Below, in pieces: positions 1 through 8,533 of a DNA stretch of 41,831 nucleotides. The stretch spans positions 1 to 41,831 of the forward strand of contig UBZM01000076.1 of assembly GCA_900470095.1 (NCBI GenBank), read 5' to 3'. The position numbers and the translations under genes were made by a program. Position 1 is the first letter of the stretch. Each line of letters starts with the position of its first letter. This DNA comes from Hyphomicrobiales bacterium (lineage in GTDB: Bacteria; Pseudomonadota; Alphaproteobacteria; Rhizobiales; Beijerinckiaceae). The notes below the pieces were generated by a model. That model had not been told where the DNA came from. It saw only the letters and a list, made by a program, of their open reading frames with translations, and ran no database searches.

Positions 1-511
1 TCCCGAACATCCATCGGTCAAGTGGTTGATCAGGATTGGGCGCAATAGGCATTGGGAGGTTGCACCGACAACGGGGCCGCTTAGGCGTCTTGCCGACCCG
101 ACAGTCGTGCGATCGATGATCGTGGCCGTGAGCTGAGTGATCCCGACAACATTCTCGATGATCACCGCCTTCGGACGGATCTGCTGGACGATCTCAAGAG
201 CGCGATCGAACAGATTCCGCTCGTCAGCCGCACCGCGACGTTCGCCTGCATGCTAGTAGGGTTGGAGGCAGCCCCCCCGCGACGAGGTCAACACCCTCGA
301 AGCGGCTGACATCAATCGTGTTGACGTCAGCCTCGATGACGGGGCACTTCGGGCGATTACTGCGCAGGGTCGCGGCAGCCTCCGGATTTTTCTCGACAAC
401 GCCGACGTGGCGGAAACCGGCTGCATGCAGCCCGATCGCCTGACCACCCGCACCGGCGCAGAGTTCGAGTACCGAATGCCGCCTATGTCTGTCGCAGCCG
501 CTTTGGTGCCG
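1..511 (-). pseudogene. Cytosine-C5 DNA methyltransferase remnant (partial, frameshifted)
   Basis: Read on the minus strand from about 505 downward, one frame gives a typical C5-methyltransferase motif I (LELCAGAGGQAIGLHAAGF), then VGVVEKNPEAAATL and a motif reading DLVAGGLPP. The catalytic Pro-Cys loop expected right after this is missing. The frame runs into unrelated residues, and the homology resumes in another frame as HAGERRGAADERNLF followed by RPKAVIIENVVGI, the ENV motif of the family. Past about position 120 no conserved motif is recognisable, and the window edge cuts the rest. Loss of the catalytic Cys plus the frameshift make this a dead gene unless the assembly is wrong here. It lies directly downstream of, and on the same strand as, the UvrA-like gene. 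Confidence 0.7.
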
Positions 512-515
512 ACGA

Positions 516-3062
516 TCACCTGGCCGTAAGGACCGCCCCCCCGCCTAACGCCCGATCCAGATAGGGCGCGGTGCGGCTGGCTCTGCACGCAGAGACCTTT
601 GCCGGCGGGCCGCTGGCGACGATCCGCCCGCCCTCGTCGCCGGCGCCCGGGCCGATGTCGATCACCCAGTCGCTCGCCGCCGCCACCTTCATGTCGTGAT
701 CGACGAGGACGACGCTGTTGCCGGCGTCGACCAGCGCATGGAGCTGGCCGAGCAGGCGTTCGACATCGGTCGGGTGAAGGCCGGTGGTCGGCTCGTCGAG
801 CACATAGAGCGCGCCGCCGCGCTGGGCGCGCTGCAACTCGGTGGCGAGCTTGACCCTTTGCGCCTCGCCGCCCGAGAATTCGGTCGCGGGCTGTCCGAGG
901 CGGAGATAGTTGAGCCCGACCTCGCGAAGCACCTTGAGCGATCGGCAGACGTTCGGCGCATCGTCGAAGAATTCCCAGGCACCGTCGACTGTGAGCGCGA
1001 GCACCTCGGCAATGGTCTTGCCACGATAGAGGATTTCGAGCGTCTTGGGATTGTAGCGGGTGCCGTGACACGTGGGACAGGGGGCGTAGACGCTCGGCAG
1101 GAACAATAGTTCGACCATGACGAAGCCTTCTCCCTCGCAGCGCGGGCAGCGGCCCTTGGCGACATTGAACGAGAAGCGGCCGGCATCGTAGCGGCGTTTC
1201 CTGGCTTCGGGAGTCGCCGCGAACAACGCCCGGACATGGTCGAACAGGCTGGTATAGGTGGCGAGGTTGGAGCGCGGGGTGCGGCCGATCGGCTTCTGGT
1301 CGACCTCGATCAGCCGCCTGATCCCTTCGAGGCCGCCGAGGATCCGGCCCTCGGTGACGCCGGCCGGGCGGTCTTCGAGCGCCGCTTCGGCATCCGCCTC
1401 GTGGTCGGCAGCGACCGCGGCGCCGAGCGCACCAGCAACCAGTTCGACAAGCGCCTGGCTGACAAGGCTTGATTTCCCCGAGCCGGAGACTCCGGTAACC
1501 GTGGTCATTACGCCGAGCGGGATCGCGCAATCGACCCGTTTCAGATTGTTGCGTGAAACCCCCTCCAGTCGCAACCAGCCGGCTGGCTCGCGCCCCTGGC
1601 GCGGCATCCCGCGGCCTTCGTCAAACAAATGGCGCCTTGTCTCTGACACGGCGACCTTGCGCAGGCCTTCGATCGGGCCGCTGTAGAGGATCTCGCCGCC
1701 ATGCTCGCCGGCGGCGGGGCCGACATCGACGATCCAGTCGGCGCGGCGGACCACGTCCATCTCATGCTCGACGACGAACAGCGAATTGCCGACAGCCTTC
1801 AGGCCGTCGAGCGCGCGGAGCAGAGCCTCGGTGTCGGCGGGATGGAGCCCCGCAGACGGCTCGTCCATCACATAGACGACCCCAAACAGGTTCGAGACGA
1901 CCTGGGTGGCAAGCCGCAGCCGCTGCAGCTCGCCCGGCGACAGGGTCGGGGTGCTGCGTTCCAGCGTCAAATAGCCGAGACCGAGATCGAGCAGCACCGA
2001 CAGCCGGCGGCACAGATCGCCGGCGATGCGCTCGACCACCAAGGCCTTCTCTGGGTGGGTCTTGCGCAGCGCCCTGAGCTTGCCGGCTTTCGCCTCGGCA
2101 TAAGGCCCGAAGATCTTCGAGAAGCGGGCCATAGGCAGGCGGCTCATCTCGGCGAGGTCGAGGCCCTCGAAGCGAACCAACAATGACTCCCGACGCAGCC
2201 TCTTTCCGTCGCAGACGGGGCAAGGCCGCGCGATCATGAAGCGCGCGGCGCGCTTCTTCATCATCGCGCTCTGGGTTGTCGCATAGCTGTGCGTTACATG
2301 GCGCTTCGCGCTCGAGAAGGTGCCCATATACGCGGGCTCGACCTTGCGCTGGATCGCGCGCTGAATCTCATCATGGCTCCACCCGGGATAGACCGGAACC
2401 TGGGGCTGCTCCTCGGTGAACAGGATCCAGTTGCGCACCTTCTTCGGCAGGTCGCGCCACGGAGTGTCGACATCGATGCCAAGGCTGATCAGGATGTCGC
2501 GCAGATTCTGGCCACCCCATGCCATCGGCCAGGCGGCGACTGCGCGCTCGCGGATCGTCATGGAAGGATCGGGCACCATCGAGGCTTCGGTTACCTCATG
2601 GATCCGGCCGAGGCCGTGGCAGCGCGGGCAGGCGCCCTCGGGCGTGTTGGGAGAGAAGGATTCGGCGTCGAGATGGGCTTGGCCTGGCGGATAGTCGCCG
2701 GCCCGCGAGTAGAGCATTCGCAGCAGGTTCGAGATAGTCGTGACACTGCCGACTGACGAGCGGGTGGTTGGCGATCCGCGCTGCTGCTGCAGCGCCACCG
2801 CCGGAGGCAGGCCGTCAATTTCGTCGACCTCGGGCACTTCCATCTGGTGGAATAGGCGGCGCGCATAAGGCGAGACCGATTCCAAATAGCGGCGTTGGGC
2901 CTCGGCATAGAGAGTGGAAAAAGCGAGCGACGACTTGCCCGAACCGGATACGCCGGTGAACACCACCAAAGCGTCGCGCGGTATGTCGACATAGACATTC
3001 TTGAGATTGTGCTCGCGCGCGCCACGGACGCGAACGAAGCCGGAGGCCATGATATCTCGCAT
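516..3062 (-). CDS. Class II UvrA-like excinuclease ATPase (UvrA2)
   Basis: The 848-residue product has two ABC ATPase halves: Walker A GVSGSGKSS near residue 35 and again in the second half, signatures LSPGELQRLRLATQ and FSGGEAQRVKLATEL, and Walker B regions VYVMDEPSAGLHP and LYVLDEPTTGLHP. CxxC pairs (CPRC, CPVC, CPRC, CPTC) mark the zinc modules. It is about 100 residues shorter than housekeeping UvrA and looks like the class II paralogues that lack the UvrB-binding insertion. These bind damaged DNA or drug adducts and are often linked to antibiotic or genotoxin tolerance. I chose the ATG at 3062 because AGGAGG sits 5 nt upstream; the open frame extends much further upstream but there it only reads intergenic repeat DNA. 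The Pro in the first signature is usual for this subgroup. Which substrate it handles cannot be read from the sequence. Confidence 0.92.
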   Translation of the reverse strand: MRDIMASGFVRVRGAREHNLKNVYVDIPRDALVVFTGVSGSGKSSLAFSTLYAEAQRRYLESVSPYARRLFHQMEVPEVDEIDGLPPAVALQQQRGSPTTRSSVGSVTTISNLLRMLYSRAGDYPPGQAHLDAESFSPNTPEGACPRCHGLGRIHEVTEASMVPDPSMTIRERAVAAWPMAWGGQNLRDILISLGIDVDTPWRDLPKKVRNWILFTEEQPQVPVYPGWSHDEIQRAIQRKVEPAYMGTFSSAKRHVTHSYATTQSAMMKKRAARFMIARPCPVCDGKRLRRESLLVRFEGLDLAEMSRLPMARFSKIFGPYAEAKAGKLRALRKTHPEKALVVERIAGDLCRRLSVLLDLGLGYLTLERSTPTLSPGELQRLRLATQVVSNLFGVVYVMDEPSAGLHPADTEALLRALDGLKAVGNSLFVVEHEMDVVRRADWIVDVGPAAGEHGGEILYSGPIEGLRKVAVSETRRHLFDEGRGMPRQGREPAGWLRLEGVSRNNLKRVDCAIPLGVMTTVTGVSGSGKSSLVSQALVELVAGALGAAVAADHEADAEAALEDRPAGVTEGRILGGLEGIRRLIEVDQKPIGRTPRSNLATYTSLFDHVRALFAATPEARKRRYDAGRFSFNVAKGRCPRCEGEGFVMVELLFLPSVYAPCPTCHGTRYNPKTLEILYRGKTIAEVLALTVDGAWEFFDDAPNVCRSLKVLREVGLNYLRLGQPATEFSGGEAQRVKLATELQRAQRGGALYVLDEPTTGLHPTDVERLLGQLHALVDAGNSVVLVDHDMKVAAASDWVIDIGPGAGDEGGRIVASGPPAKVSACRASRTAPYLDRALGGGAVLTAR

Positions 3063-3338
3063 GCGAACCTCCTGGGCCCTTGGTCGCTCCGAATGGCCGT
3101 TAGGCCGTCCGGGCATGACGATCGATCGGCGTGGCCACGTCCCTGAAGGCCGGCTGAGCCGGATAGGCCCGAGGCAGAAGCTCGTCGATGCTGATGTTAG
3201 CATGACCGAGCGAGCTGGAGAGATGATATCCAATCCAGTCCGAAGCGGTTCCAACGAAGCGGCCTCCGGAAGCGGCAGAGACAACGGCAAGCGGGGCGGC
3301 TTGCGTCCGCTTTCCGCCAAAGTGCCAACTTCCGCTTG

Positions 3339-3874
3339 TGGCGCAATCCGGGCTGGCCGACGTGGTTTGGCGAATGTCAGCTCCCCGCCCCTCTCGGTCG
3401 TTGTGCTCGCATGGCAGCCGCCCGGCAGCCTCGCGCCATTCATGCCGATGCCATTTCGAATTCACGCGCCAGGAGCCCTGGAGCAACGGACCTGACCTTC
3501 GAGCCGGAAGCTCGCCGGCGACAGCAGCCCAAGGGACAGGCTCTCAGTCAGGCCCGACCGGCATTCCGGTTTGAGAACGGCACCCGCGCGCGGCGGCTGG
3601 AGCATTTTTCACACGAACTGGCCCGGCTCCTCCGTCACCAACCCGGCGGAGAACCTCTCTATCCGCCGGGGCCGGCGCGTCGGGCTGGTTCGGCTGGCAT
3701 GACAGCCCGGAGATGGAGACGCTGACGGCGCAATGGCTGGCCAGCACCAACGAGGCCCAGGCGCAAAAGCTGCTGGACGATGTCCAGCGCAGCGCGCTCA
3801 TCACCGTGCCCGTCGCGCCGCTCGGCCAGATCATTCCCAAAACCGCCTATCGCCGCAACCTGCAGGGCATCCTG
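3339..3874 (+). repeat. 536-bp direct repeat, copy 1 (left of autotransporter)
   Basis: This block is repeated at 7678-8213 in the same orientation with a constant offset of 4339 bp and no net indel. I count about 18 mismatches, so about 97% identity. Homology begins at TGGCGCAATCCGGG and ends at GGGCATCCTG. The repeat's 3' half is the tail of a solute-binding protein gene; the 5' half has no recognisable coding content. Together the copies bracket the autotransporter gene. Confidence 0.95.
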
Positions 3875-3905
3875 CGCCTGCCGGCGACGCTTGAGGGTCG
3901 AGGCT
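3565..3905 (+). pseudogene. Family-5 ABC solute-binding protein C-terminal fragment (copy 1)
   Basis: One frame reads PARGGWSIFHTNWPG followed by SSVTNPAENLSIR. After a frameshift near 3668, another frame reads SGWFGWHDSPEMETLTAQWL, then VPVAPLGQIIPKTAYRRNL and QGIL. This is the C-terminal signature of SBP_bac_5 (dipeptide/nickel-type) proteins, and the same layout is seen in the intact gene at 34645-36225 (GGWNIF, AWFGWPKSP, VPYIPLGAYYEKTAYRGL). The reading frame loses homology after QGIL at the repeat boundary, so this copy lacks the natural C-terminus found in copy 2. No start, signal peptide or N-terminal lobe is present. Confidence 0.75.
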
Positions 3906-4107
3906 GGTGCAAGGCGATCCGCCTGCGATCGAAATGTCCACCAGAAGGCCCGCGGAGTACGCCCGTTGCCGAAGCGCAACAGCGCGACGAATAGCCAGGG
4001 CACCACATCAATTCGCACGGCCTTCCGGTGTACGCGAATCGCACCTCGCCTCACAGTGACCGTTGCGTCACCGTCCGCAGGTGGCGGCCGATGCCTGCCG
4101 AGGACCG

Positions 4108-7100
4108 ATGCCTTCCCATCTGAAGCACAGCCTGCGCCACACGACCGCTCTCGTCGCCCCCCGCCTCCGACCTGCAGCAAAGGCACTGGCAACCGGCGTC
4201 ATCACCGGCGCGCTGCTCCTCCAGCCGGGCCAGGTGCTGGCAGCGGATCGGACCTGGAATGGCCCTGGCACGGATTTCAACACCCCGGGTAACTGGGATT
4301 CCGGCGTGCCGGGCAACAGCGACATCGCAGTCTTTGCCGGGACCACAGCCCCTGGCGCGCTATCGACGTCGGCGAACACCTCCCTTGCCGGGATAAGATA
4401 CGATGCCGGAGCAGCCGCTTACGCCATCACGCTCGGCGACAGCCTTCAGACATTTGGCAGCATCACGAACAGTTCGAGCAATACCCAGACCATCAACGTC
4501 GGCTCCTGGGCATTTTTCTTCTACGGAAATTCATCGAGCGGCTCCAACGTCACCTACGCCCTGACCAGCGGCAACATCCAGTTTCGCGACAATTCGGTCG
4601 GCGGTCTGTCGCGCTTCGATACCGGCGGCGGAGGGCAGATCGGCCTGTTCGATACGGCCAATGCCGTAACCCTGGGCGCCCTGAGCGGAGGCGGCCTCAT
4701 CTCGAACCAGTCCGCGAGCGACAAGACGCTGACCATCGGCGGGCTCAACGAATCGACCACTTTTTCTGGCAGGATCTATTCGGCCGGCGGCGCCGGCACG
4801 CTGGCCGTCGTAAAGGAGGGCACGGGCACGCTGACGCTCACCGGCGCGAACACCTATTCCGGAGGAACCACCATTTTGGCGGGGACCCTGCAGGTCGGCA
4901 ATGGCGGCGCGACCGGCTCGATCACCGGCAATGTCGTCAACCACGCCGCGCTGGTCTTCAACCGCTCGGACATCTTCACATTCGCCGGCAACATCAACGG
5001 CACGGGCAGCGTGACCCACTCGGGCGGCGGCACGCTGACCCTGACCGGCGCGAACGGCTGGACCGGCGGAACCATCATCACCAACGGCTCCATGCTGGTG
5101 ATCGGCAATGGAGGCACGACCGGCTCGATCACCGGCAATGTCGTCAACCACGCCGAGCTGGTCTTCAACCGCTCGGACAACGTCACATTCGCCGGCAACA
5201 TCAACGGCACGGGCTTCGTGATCCAGTCGGGCGGCACGCTGACCCTGACCGGCGCGAACGGCTGGACCGGCGGAACCATCATTTCGGTGGGGACCCTGCA
5301 GATCGGCAATGGCGGCACGACCGGCTCGATCACCAGCAATGTCCTCAACAACGCCGCGCTGGTCTTCAACCGCTCGGACAGCGTCACATTCGCCGGCAAC
5401 ATCAACGGCACGGGCAGCGTGACCCAGTCGGGCGGCGGCACGCTGACCCTGACCGGCGGCGCGAACGGCTGGACCGGCGGAACCACCATCACCACCGGCT
5501 CCACGCTGCAGATCGGCAATGGCGGCGCGACCGGCTCGCTCGGCACCGGCGCGGTGACGAATGGCGGAATCCTGGCCTTCAACCGCAACAATACGCAGAT
5601 CGTCTCCAACACCATCAGCGGCGGCGGCGAGCTTCGGCAGCTCGGGACGGGCACCACGATCCTGACCGGCACGAACACCTATGGCGGCGGAACCACCATT
5701 TCAGCCGGGACCCTGCAGGTCGGCGATGGCGGCGCGACCGGCACGCTCGGCAGCGGCGCAGTCAACAACGGCGGCGCGCTTGTCTTCAACCGCGCCGGGC
5801 AGGTGACGCAAACGGGCGCGATCTCCGGCTCCGGCACCCTACGCAAGGAAGGCACGGGCGAACTCGTCCTGACAGGCAGCCACAGCTATTCGGGCGCCAC
5901 CACGGTGAATGCCGGCACCCTGTCCGTTAACGGCGTGCTCAGCGCCTCCTCGCAGGTGACGGTGAACCCCGGCGGAACGCTCGGCGGCAACGGCACGGTG
6001 ACGACCACCCAGATCAATGGCGGCACGCTGTCCCCCGGCAATTCGGTCGGGACCATCGCCATCGGCGGCAACCTGAGCTTCACGGCCGGCTCGACCTATC
6101 GCGCCGAAATCCAGGGCGCGACCGCCGACCGGGCCGACGTCGCGGGCACGGCTTCGCTCGCCGGAACATTGCAGCTCGTCGGGCTGGGCGGCTCCTATCG
6201 CTTCTCCTCGCCCTATACGCTTCTTTCCGCGACGGGCGGGCTCGGCGGCACGCGCTTCGACACCATCGCCAATCCCTTCGGCGACGGCGTGATCGTTACC
6301 GTCGGCTACACCTCCGGCGACGTCCAGCTGACCCTCGCCCCCAAGCCGCTGACTCCGCCCGAGCCCGGCCCCACCCCGCCAGTGCCGACGCCTCCGCCTG
6401 CCGGACCGCGGATCATCGGCGTGACGGCGCCGGCCAACGCCTATGCAATCGCGAAGTCCATCGACAAGGCGCTCGCCAATGGCGGCGATCCGTCCTCGCT
6501 GTTCGGCGTCTACAACCTGCCGGCCGCGTCGATCCCGGCCGCGGTGAACAGCCTGTCGGGCGAGGTCCACAGCGCTGCGCCGGCGATGGCGCATATCGCC
6601 TCCGACCAGTTCCTGCGGACGATGCTCGACCCGATGGCGGCCGGGCGGCTGGAGGCCGGCAGTGCCGGGCCGGGCGCCGCCGCCTTCTCCGGCCTCGTGC
6701 GCAAGGGCGCCGACCGGCCAGCCGGTCCCGCTCGGCTCGACGCCCCGTTCTACTCGGTCTGGGGCTCCGCCTATGGTTCCTATGGCGGAACCGACGGCAA
6801 TGCCGCGGTCGGCGCCGCCAAGCGCACCATCGACAGCGCACATGTGGCGACAGGTCTCGACATCCGGCTGATGCCCGGCACCGTAGCCGGCATTGCGGTA
6901 TCCGGCGGCATGGCGCGCGCCTCGCTGCCGGGCGTGCTCGGCAACATCGATGCCGACGTGTTCCAGGCCGGCCTCTACGGCGTGACCCGCCTCGGCCCGG
7001 TGAAGCTCGGCGGAGCGGTGAGCTATGCAAGGCTCGACAACGATGTCCGGCGCAGCATTCCCGCGCTCGGCTCCAGCCTCGCCTCCTCCTATGACACCAC

Positions 7101-7587
7101 GGCCTGGAGCGGCCGCCTCCAGGCGAGCACGGCCTTGCTCGAATGGAACGGCCTTTCGCTCTCGCCGCTGGCGGCGCTGCAGGCGACCCGCGCACGCAGC
7201 CCGGCGGTGACCGAAGCGAACTGGTCCGGCGCCAGTGCCGGCGCACTCGCGCTGGCGAGGCGCAGCGACGTGACCAGCCGCAGCGAACTCGGCCTGCAGC
7301 TTGATGCCGACAGCGTGCTCGCGGGCGTTCCCGTCACCGGCTATGTCCGCGCCGCCTGGGCGCACTACTTCCAGCGCGATGCCGGGCTGACCGCGAGCCT
7401 GACGGGGCTGCCGGGCGCGAGCTTCGCAGTGACCGGCGCCGAGATCGGCCGCAACAGCGCGCTCGTCAGCGCCGGTGTCGCGGCAAAGCTCAGCGAGCGC
7501 GTCTCGCTCGGCCTGAACCTCGACGGGGAACTCTCCGACCCCGGCAGCCGCATCGGCGGGTCGGCCCAGCTCAGGGTCAGTTTCTGA
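4108..7587 (+). CDS. Autotransporter (type Va) with PATR passenger repeats
   Basis: The 1159-residue product starts with a Sec signal (hydrophobic ATGVITGALLLQPGQVLA, cleavage expected before ADRTW). The passenger runs to about residue 745 and is rich in Gly/Thr/Asn, with many copies of the autotransporter passenger repeat (LTLTGANTYSGGTTI and variants) that fold as right-handed beta-helix. A proline-rich hinge (about 746-768) leads to a linker and a C-terminal beta-barrel domain (about 878-1159) that opens at FYSVWGSAYGSYGG and ends in the canonical LRVSF. It should be exported by Sec and threaded through the outer membrane to display an adhesin-like passenger. No catalytic motif was seen. 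I chose ATG 4108 over an upstream TTG because the signal peptide begins there, after a GAGGA stretch. It is framed by 536-bp direct repeats. Role in adhesion or biofilm is inferred from the family. Confidence 0.93.
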   Translation: MPSHLKHSLRHTTALVAPRLRPAAKALATGVITGALLLQPGQVLAADRTWNGPGTDFNTPGNWDSGVPGNSDIAVFAGTTAPGALSTSANTSLAGIRYDAGAAAYAITLGDSLQTFGSITNSSSNTQTINVGSWAFFFYGNSSSGSNVTYALTSGNIQFRDNSVGGLSRFDTGGGGQIGLFDTANAVTLGALSGGGLISNQSASDKTLTIGGLNESTTFSGRIYSAGGAGTLAVVKEGTGTLTLTGANTYSGGTTILAGTLQVGNGGATGSITGNVVNHAALVFNRSDIFTFAGNINGTGSVTHSGGGTLTLTGANGWTGGTIITNGSMLVIGNGGTTGSITGNVVNHAELVFNRSDNVTFAGNINGTGFVIQSGGTLTLTGANGWTGGTIISVGTLQIGNGGTTGSITSNVLNNAALVFNRSDSVTFAGNINGTGSVTQSGGGTLTLTGGANGWTGGTTITTGSTLQIGNGGATGSLGTGAVTNGGILAFNRNNTQIVSNTISGGGELRQLGTGTTILTGTNTYGGGTTISAGTLQVGDGGATGTLGSGAVNNGGALVFNRAGQVTQTGAISGSGTLRKEGTGELVLTGSHSYSGATTVNAGTLSVNGVLSASSQVTVNPGGTLGGNGTVTTTQINGGTLSPGNSVGTIAIGGNLSFTAGSTYRAEIQGATADRADVAGTASLAGTLQLVGLGGSYRFSSPYTLLSATGGLGGTRFDTIANPFGDGVIVTVGYTSGDVQLTLAPKPLTPPEPGPTPPVPTPPPAGPRIIGVTAPANAYAIAKSIDKALANGGDPSSLFGVYNLPAASIPAAVNSLSGEVHSAAPAMAHIASDQFLRTMLDPMAAGRLEAGSAGPGAAAFSGLVRKGADRPAGPARLDAPFYSVWGSAYGSYGGTDGNAAVGAAKRTIDSAHVATGLDIRLMPGTVAGIAVSGGMARASLPGVLGNIDADVFQAGLYGVTRLGPVKLGGAVSYARLDNDVRRSIPALGSSLASSYDTTAWSGRLQASTALLEWNGLSLSPLAALQATRARSPAVTEANWSGASAGALALARRSDVTSRSELGLQLDADSVLAGVPVTGYVRAAWAHYFQRDAGLTASLTGLPGASFAVTGAEIGRNSALVSAGVAAKLSERVSLGLNLDGELSDPGSRIGGSAQLRVSF
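4897..5721 (+). repeat. In-frame ~207-bp repeats in autotransporter passenger
   Basis: Successive units start at about 4897, 5104, 5305 and 5515, giving lengths of 207, 201 and 210 bp (69, 67 and 70 codons), with a more diverged unit to about 5721. Each reads IGNGGTTGSITGN, then FNRSD, TFAGNINGTG and LTLTGANGWTGG. The first three are nearly identical at DNA level, so recombination or slippage could add or remove units without breaking the frame. Confidence 0.85.
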
Positions 7588-7677
7588 CCCGCAAGGCGGG
7601 GGCTGCGTGCCTTGGCTGCGGCGTGCGCCGGCGTGGATGAGAGGACCCCTTTCAGGCAAGCATGCAAAGTCTGGAAT

Positions 7678-8213
7678 TGGCGCAATCCGGGCTGGCCGAC
7701 GTGGTTTGGCGAATGTCAGCTCCCCGCCCCTCTCGGTCGTTATGCTCGCATGGCAGCCGCCCGGCAGCCTCGCGCCATTCATGCCGATGCCGTTTCGAAT
7801 TCACGCGCCAGGAGCCCTGGAGCAACGGACCTGACCTTCGAGCCGGAAGCTCGCCGGCGACAGCAGCCCAAGGGACAGGCTATCAGTCAGGCCCGACCGG
7901 CATTCCGGTTTGAGAACGGCACCCGCGCGCGGCGGCTGGAGCATTTTTCGCACGAACTGGCCCGGTTCCTCCGTCACCAACCCGTCGGAGAACCTCTCTA
8001 TCCGCCGGGGCCGGCGCGTCCGGCTGGTTTGGCTGGCATGACAGCCCGGAGATGGAGACGTTGACGGCGCAATGGCTGGCCAGCACCATTGAGACCCAGG
8101 CGCAAAAGCTGCTGGACGAAGTCCAGCGCAGCGCGCTCACCGCCGTGCCTGTCGCGCCGCTCGGCCAGATCATTCCCAAAACCGCCTATCGCCGGGACCT
8201 GCAGGGCATCCTG
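7678..8213 (+). repeat. 536-bp direct repeat, copy 2 (right of autotransporter)
   Basis: Same orientation as 3339-3874 and about 97% identical. Several differences in the coding-like 3' half are silent or conservative (DDV versus DEV, ALITVP versus ALTAVP). That fits two copies that diverged while partly constrained, or descent from two related genes. Both copies share the same frameshift. Confidence 0.95.
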
Positions 8214-8300
8214 ACGGCCTCCTCCCCCCTGTTCTGGAACGTCCGCCGGGCCCCTTCCCCTGCAGGCGTTCGCCACCAGGGCAACCGGCAGTCGGGCTGA
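7905..8300 (+). pseudogene. Family-5 ABC solute-binding protein C-terminal fragment (copy 2)
   Basis: As in copy 1, GGWSIFRTNWPGSSVTN in one frame is followed, after a shift near 8007, by SGWFGWHDSPEMETLTAQWL and VPVAPLGQIIPKTAYRRDL. Unlike copy 1 it continues through LQGILTASSPLFWNVRR, the usual end of this protein family, to a stop at 8298-8300. A strong hairpin follows 12 bp later. It is the 3' end of a dead periplasmic binding protein gene. The shared frameshift shows the decay came before the duplication, or that both copies come from one decayed source. Confidence 0.75.
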
Positions 8301-8312
8301 ACGCGATCTCCC

Positions 8313-8341
8313 GGGCCGCGCGCAATCAGGGCGCGCGGCCC
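8313..8341 (+). terminator. GC-rich hairpin after solute-binding protein remnant
   Basis: A perfect 11-bp stem (GGGCCGCGCGC paired with GCGCGCGGCCC) with a 7-nt loop lies 12 bp after the remnant's stop. There is no clear T-run, so it may be a relic terminator of the dead gene. Confidence 0.5.
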
Positions 8342-8368
8342 GACGGCCATGCTGGATCATCTGTGATT

Positions 8369-8532
8369 GCATCGGCTTTGCCCCGAAAACCGCAATCCAC
8401 TTTTCGGGCCGATGCTTTAGTGTGATTGCATCGGCTTTGCCCCGAAAACCGCAATCCACTTTTCGGGCCGATGCTTTCTGTGTTCGCATCGGCTTTGCCC
8501 CGAAAACCGCAATCCACTTTTCGGGCCGATGC
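8369..8532. repeat. Three tandem 47-bp palindromic (REP-like) elements
   Basis: Units at 8369-8415, 8428-8474 and 8486-8532 share an identical 47-bp core, spaced with periods of 59 and 58 bp. Each begins GCATCGGC and ends GCCGATGC, with inner arms CCCGAAAA and TTTTCGGG. Each folds as a 15-bp stem with a 6-nt bulge on one arm and an 11-nt loop. A fourth, slightly diverged copy lies in inverse orientation at 20403-20449. The last unit ends 1 bp before the stop codon of the FtsH-like gene, so the block forms three hairpins at that gene's 3' end and could stop transcription or protect its mRNA. Similar elements are dispersed in Hyphomicrobiales genomes. Confidence 0.93.
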
Positions 8533-8533
8533 T

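Noticed and set aside
253..1530. Long minus-strand open frame overlapping the UvrA-like gene
   Set aside because: Its sequence is an Arg/Pro-rich frameshifted reading of UvrA codons; no domain of its own. GC-rich DNA keeps such shadows open.
3062..3443. N-terminal extension of the UvrA-like protein
   Set aside because: The upstream part only reads the 536-bp repeat (the same residues appear beside 7782), and AGGAGG supports the start at 3062.
5839..7782. 647-codon minus-strand open frame
   Set aside because: Antisense to the first autotransporter and low-complexity Arg/Ala/Gly; a shadow.
8369..8532. CRISPR-like array
   Set aside because: Repeats are 47 bp, palindromic throughout, with spacers of only 11-12 bp that are not unique; no cas genes nearby.
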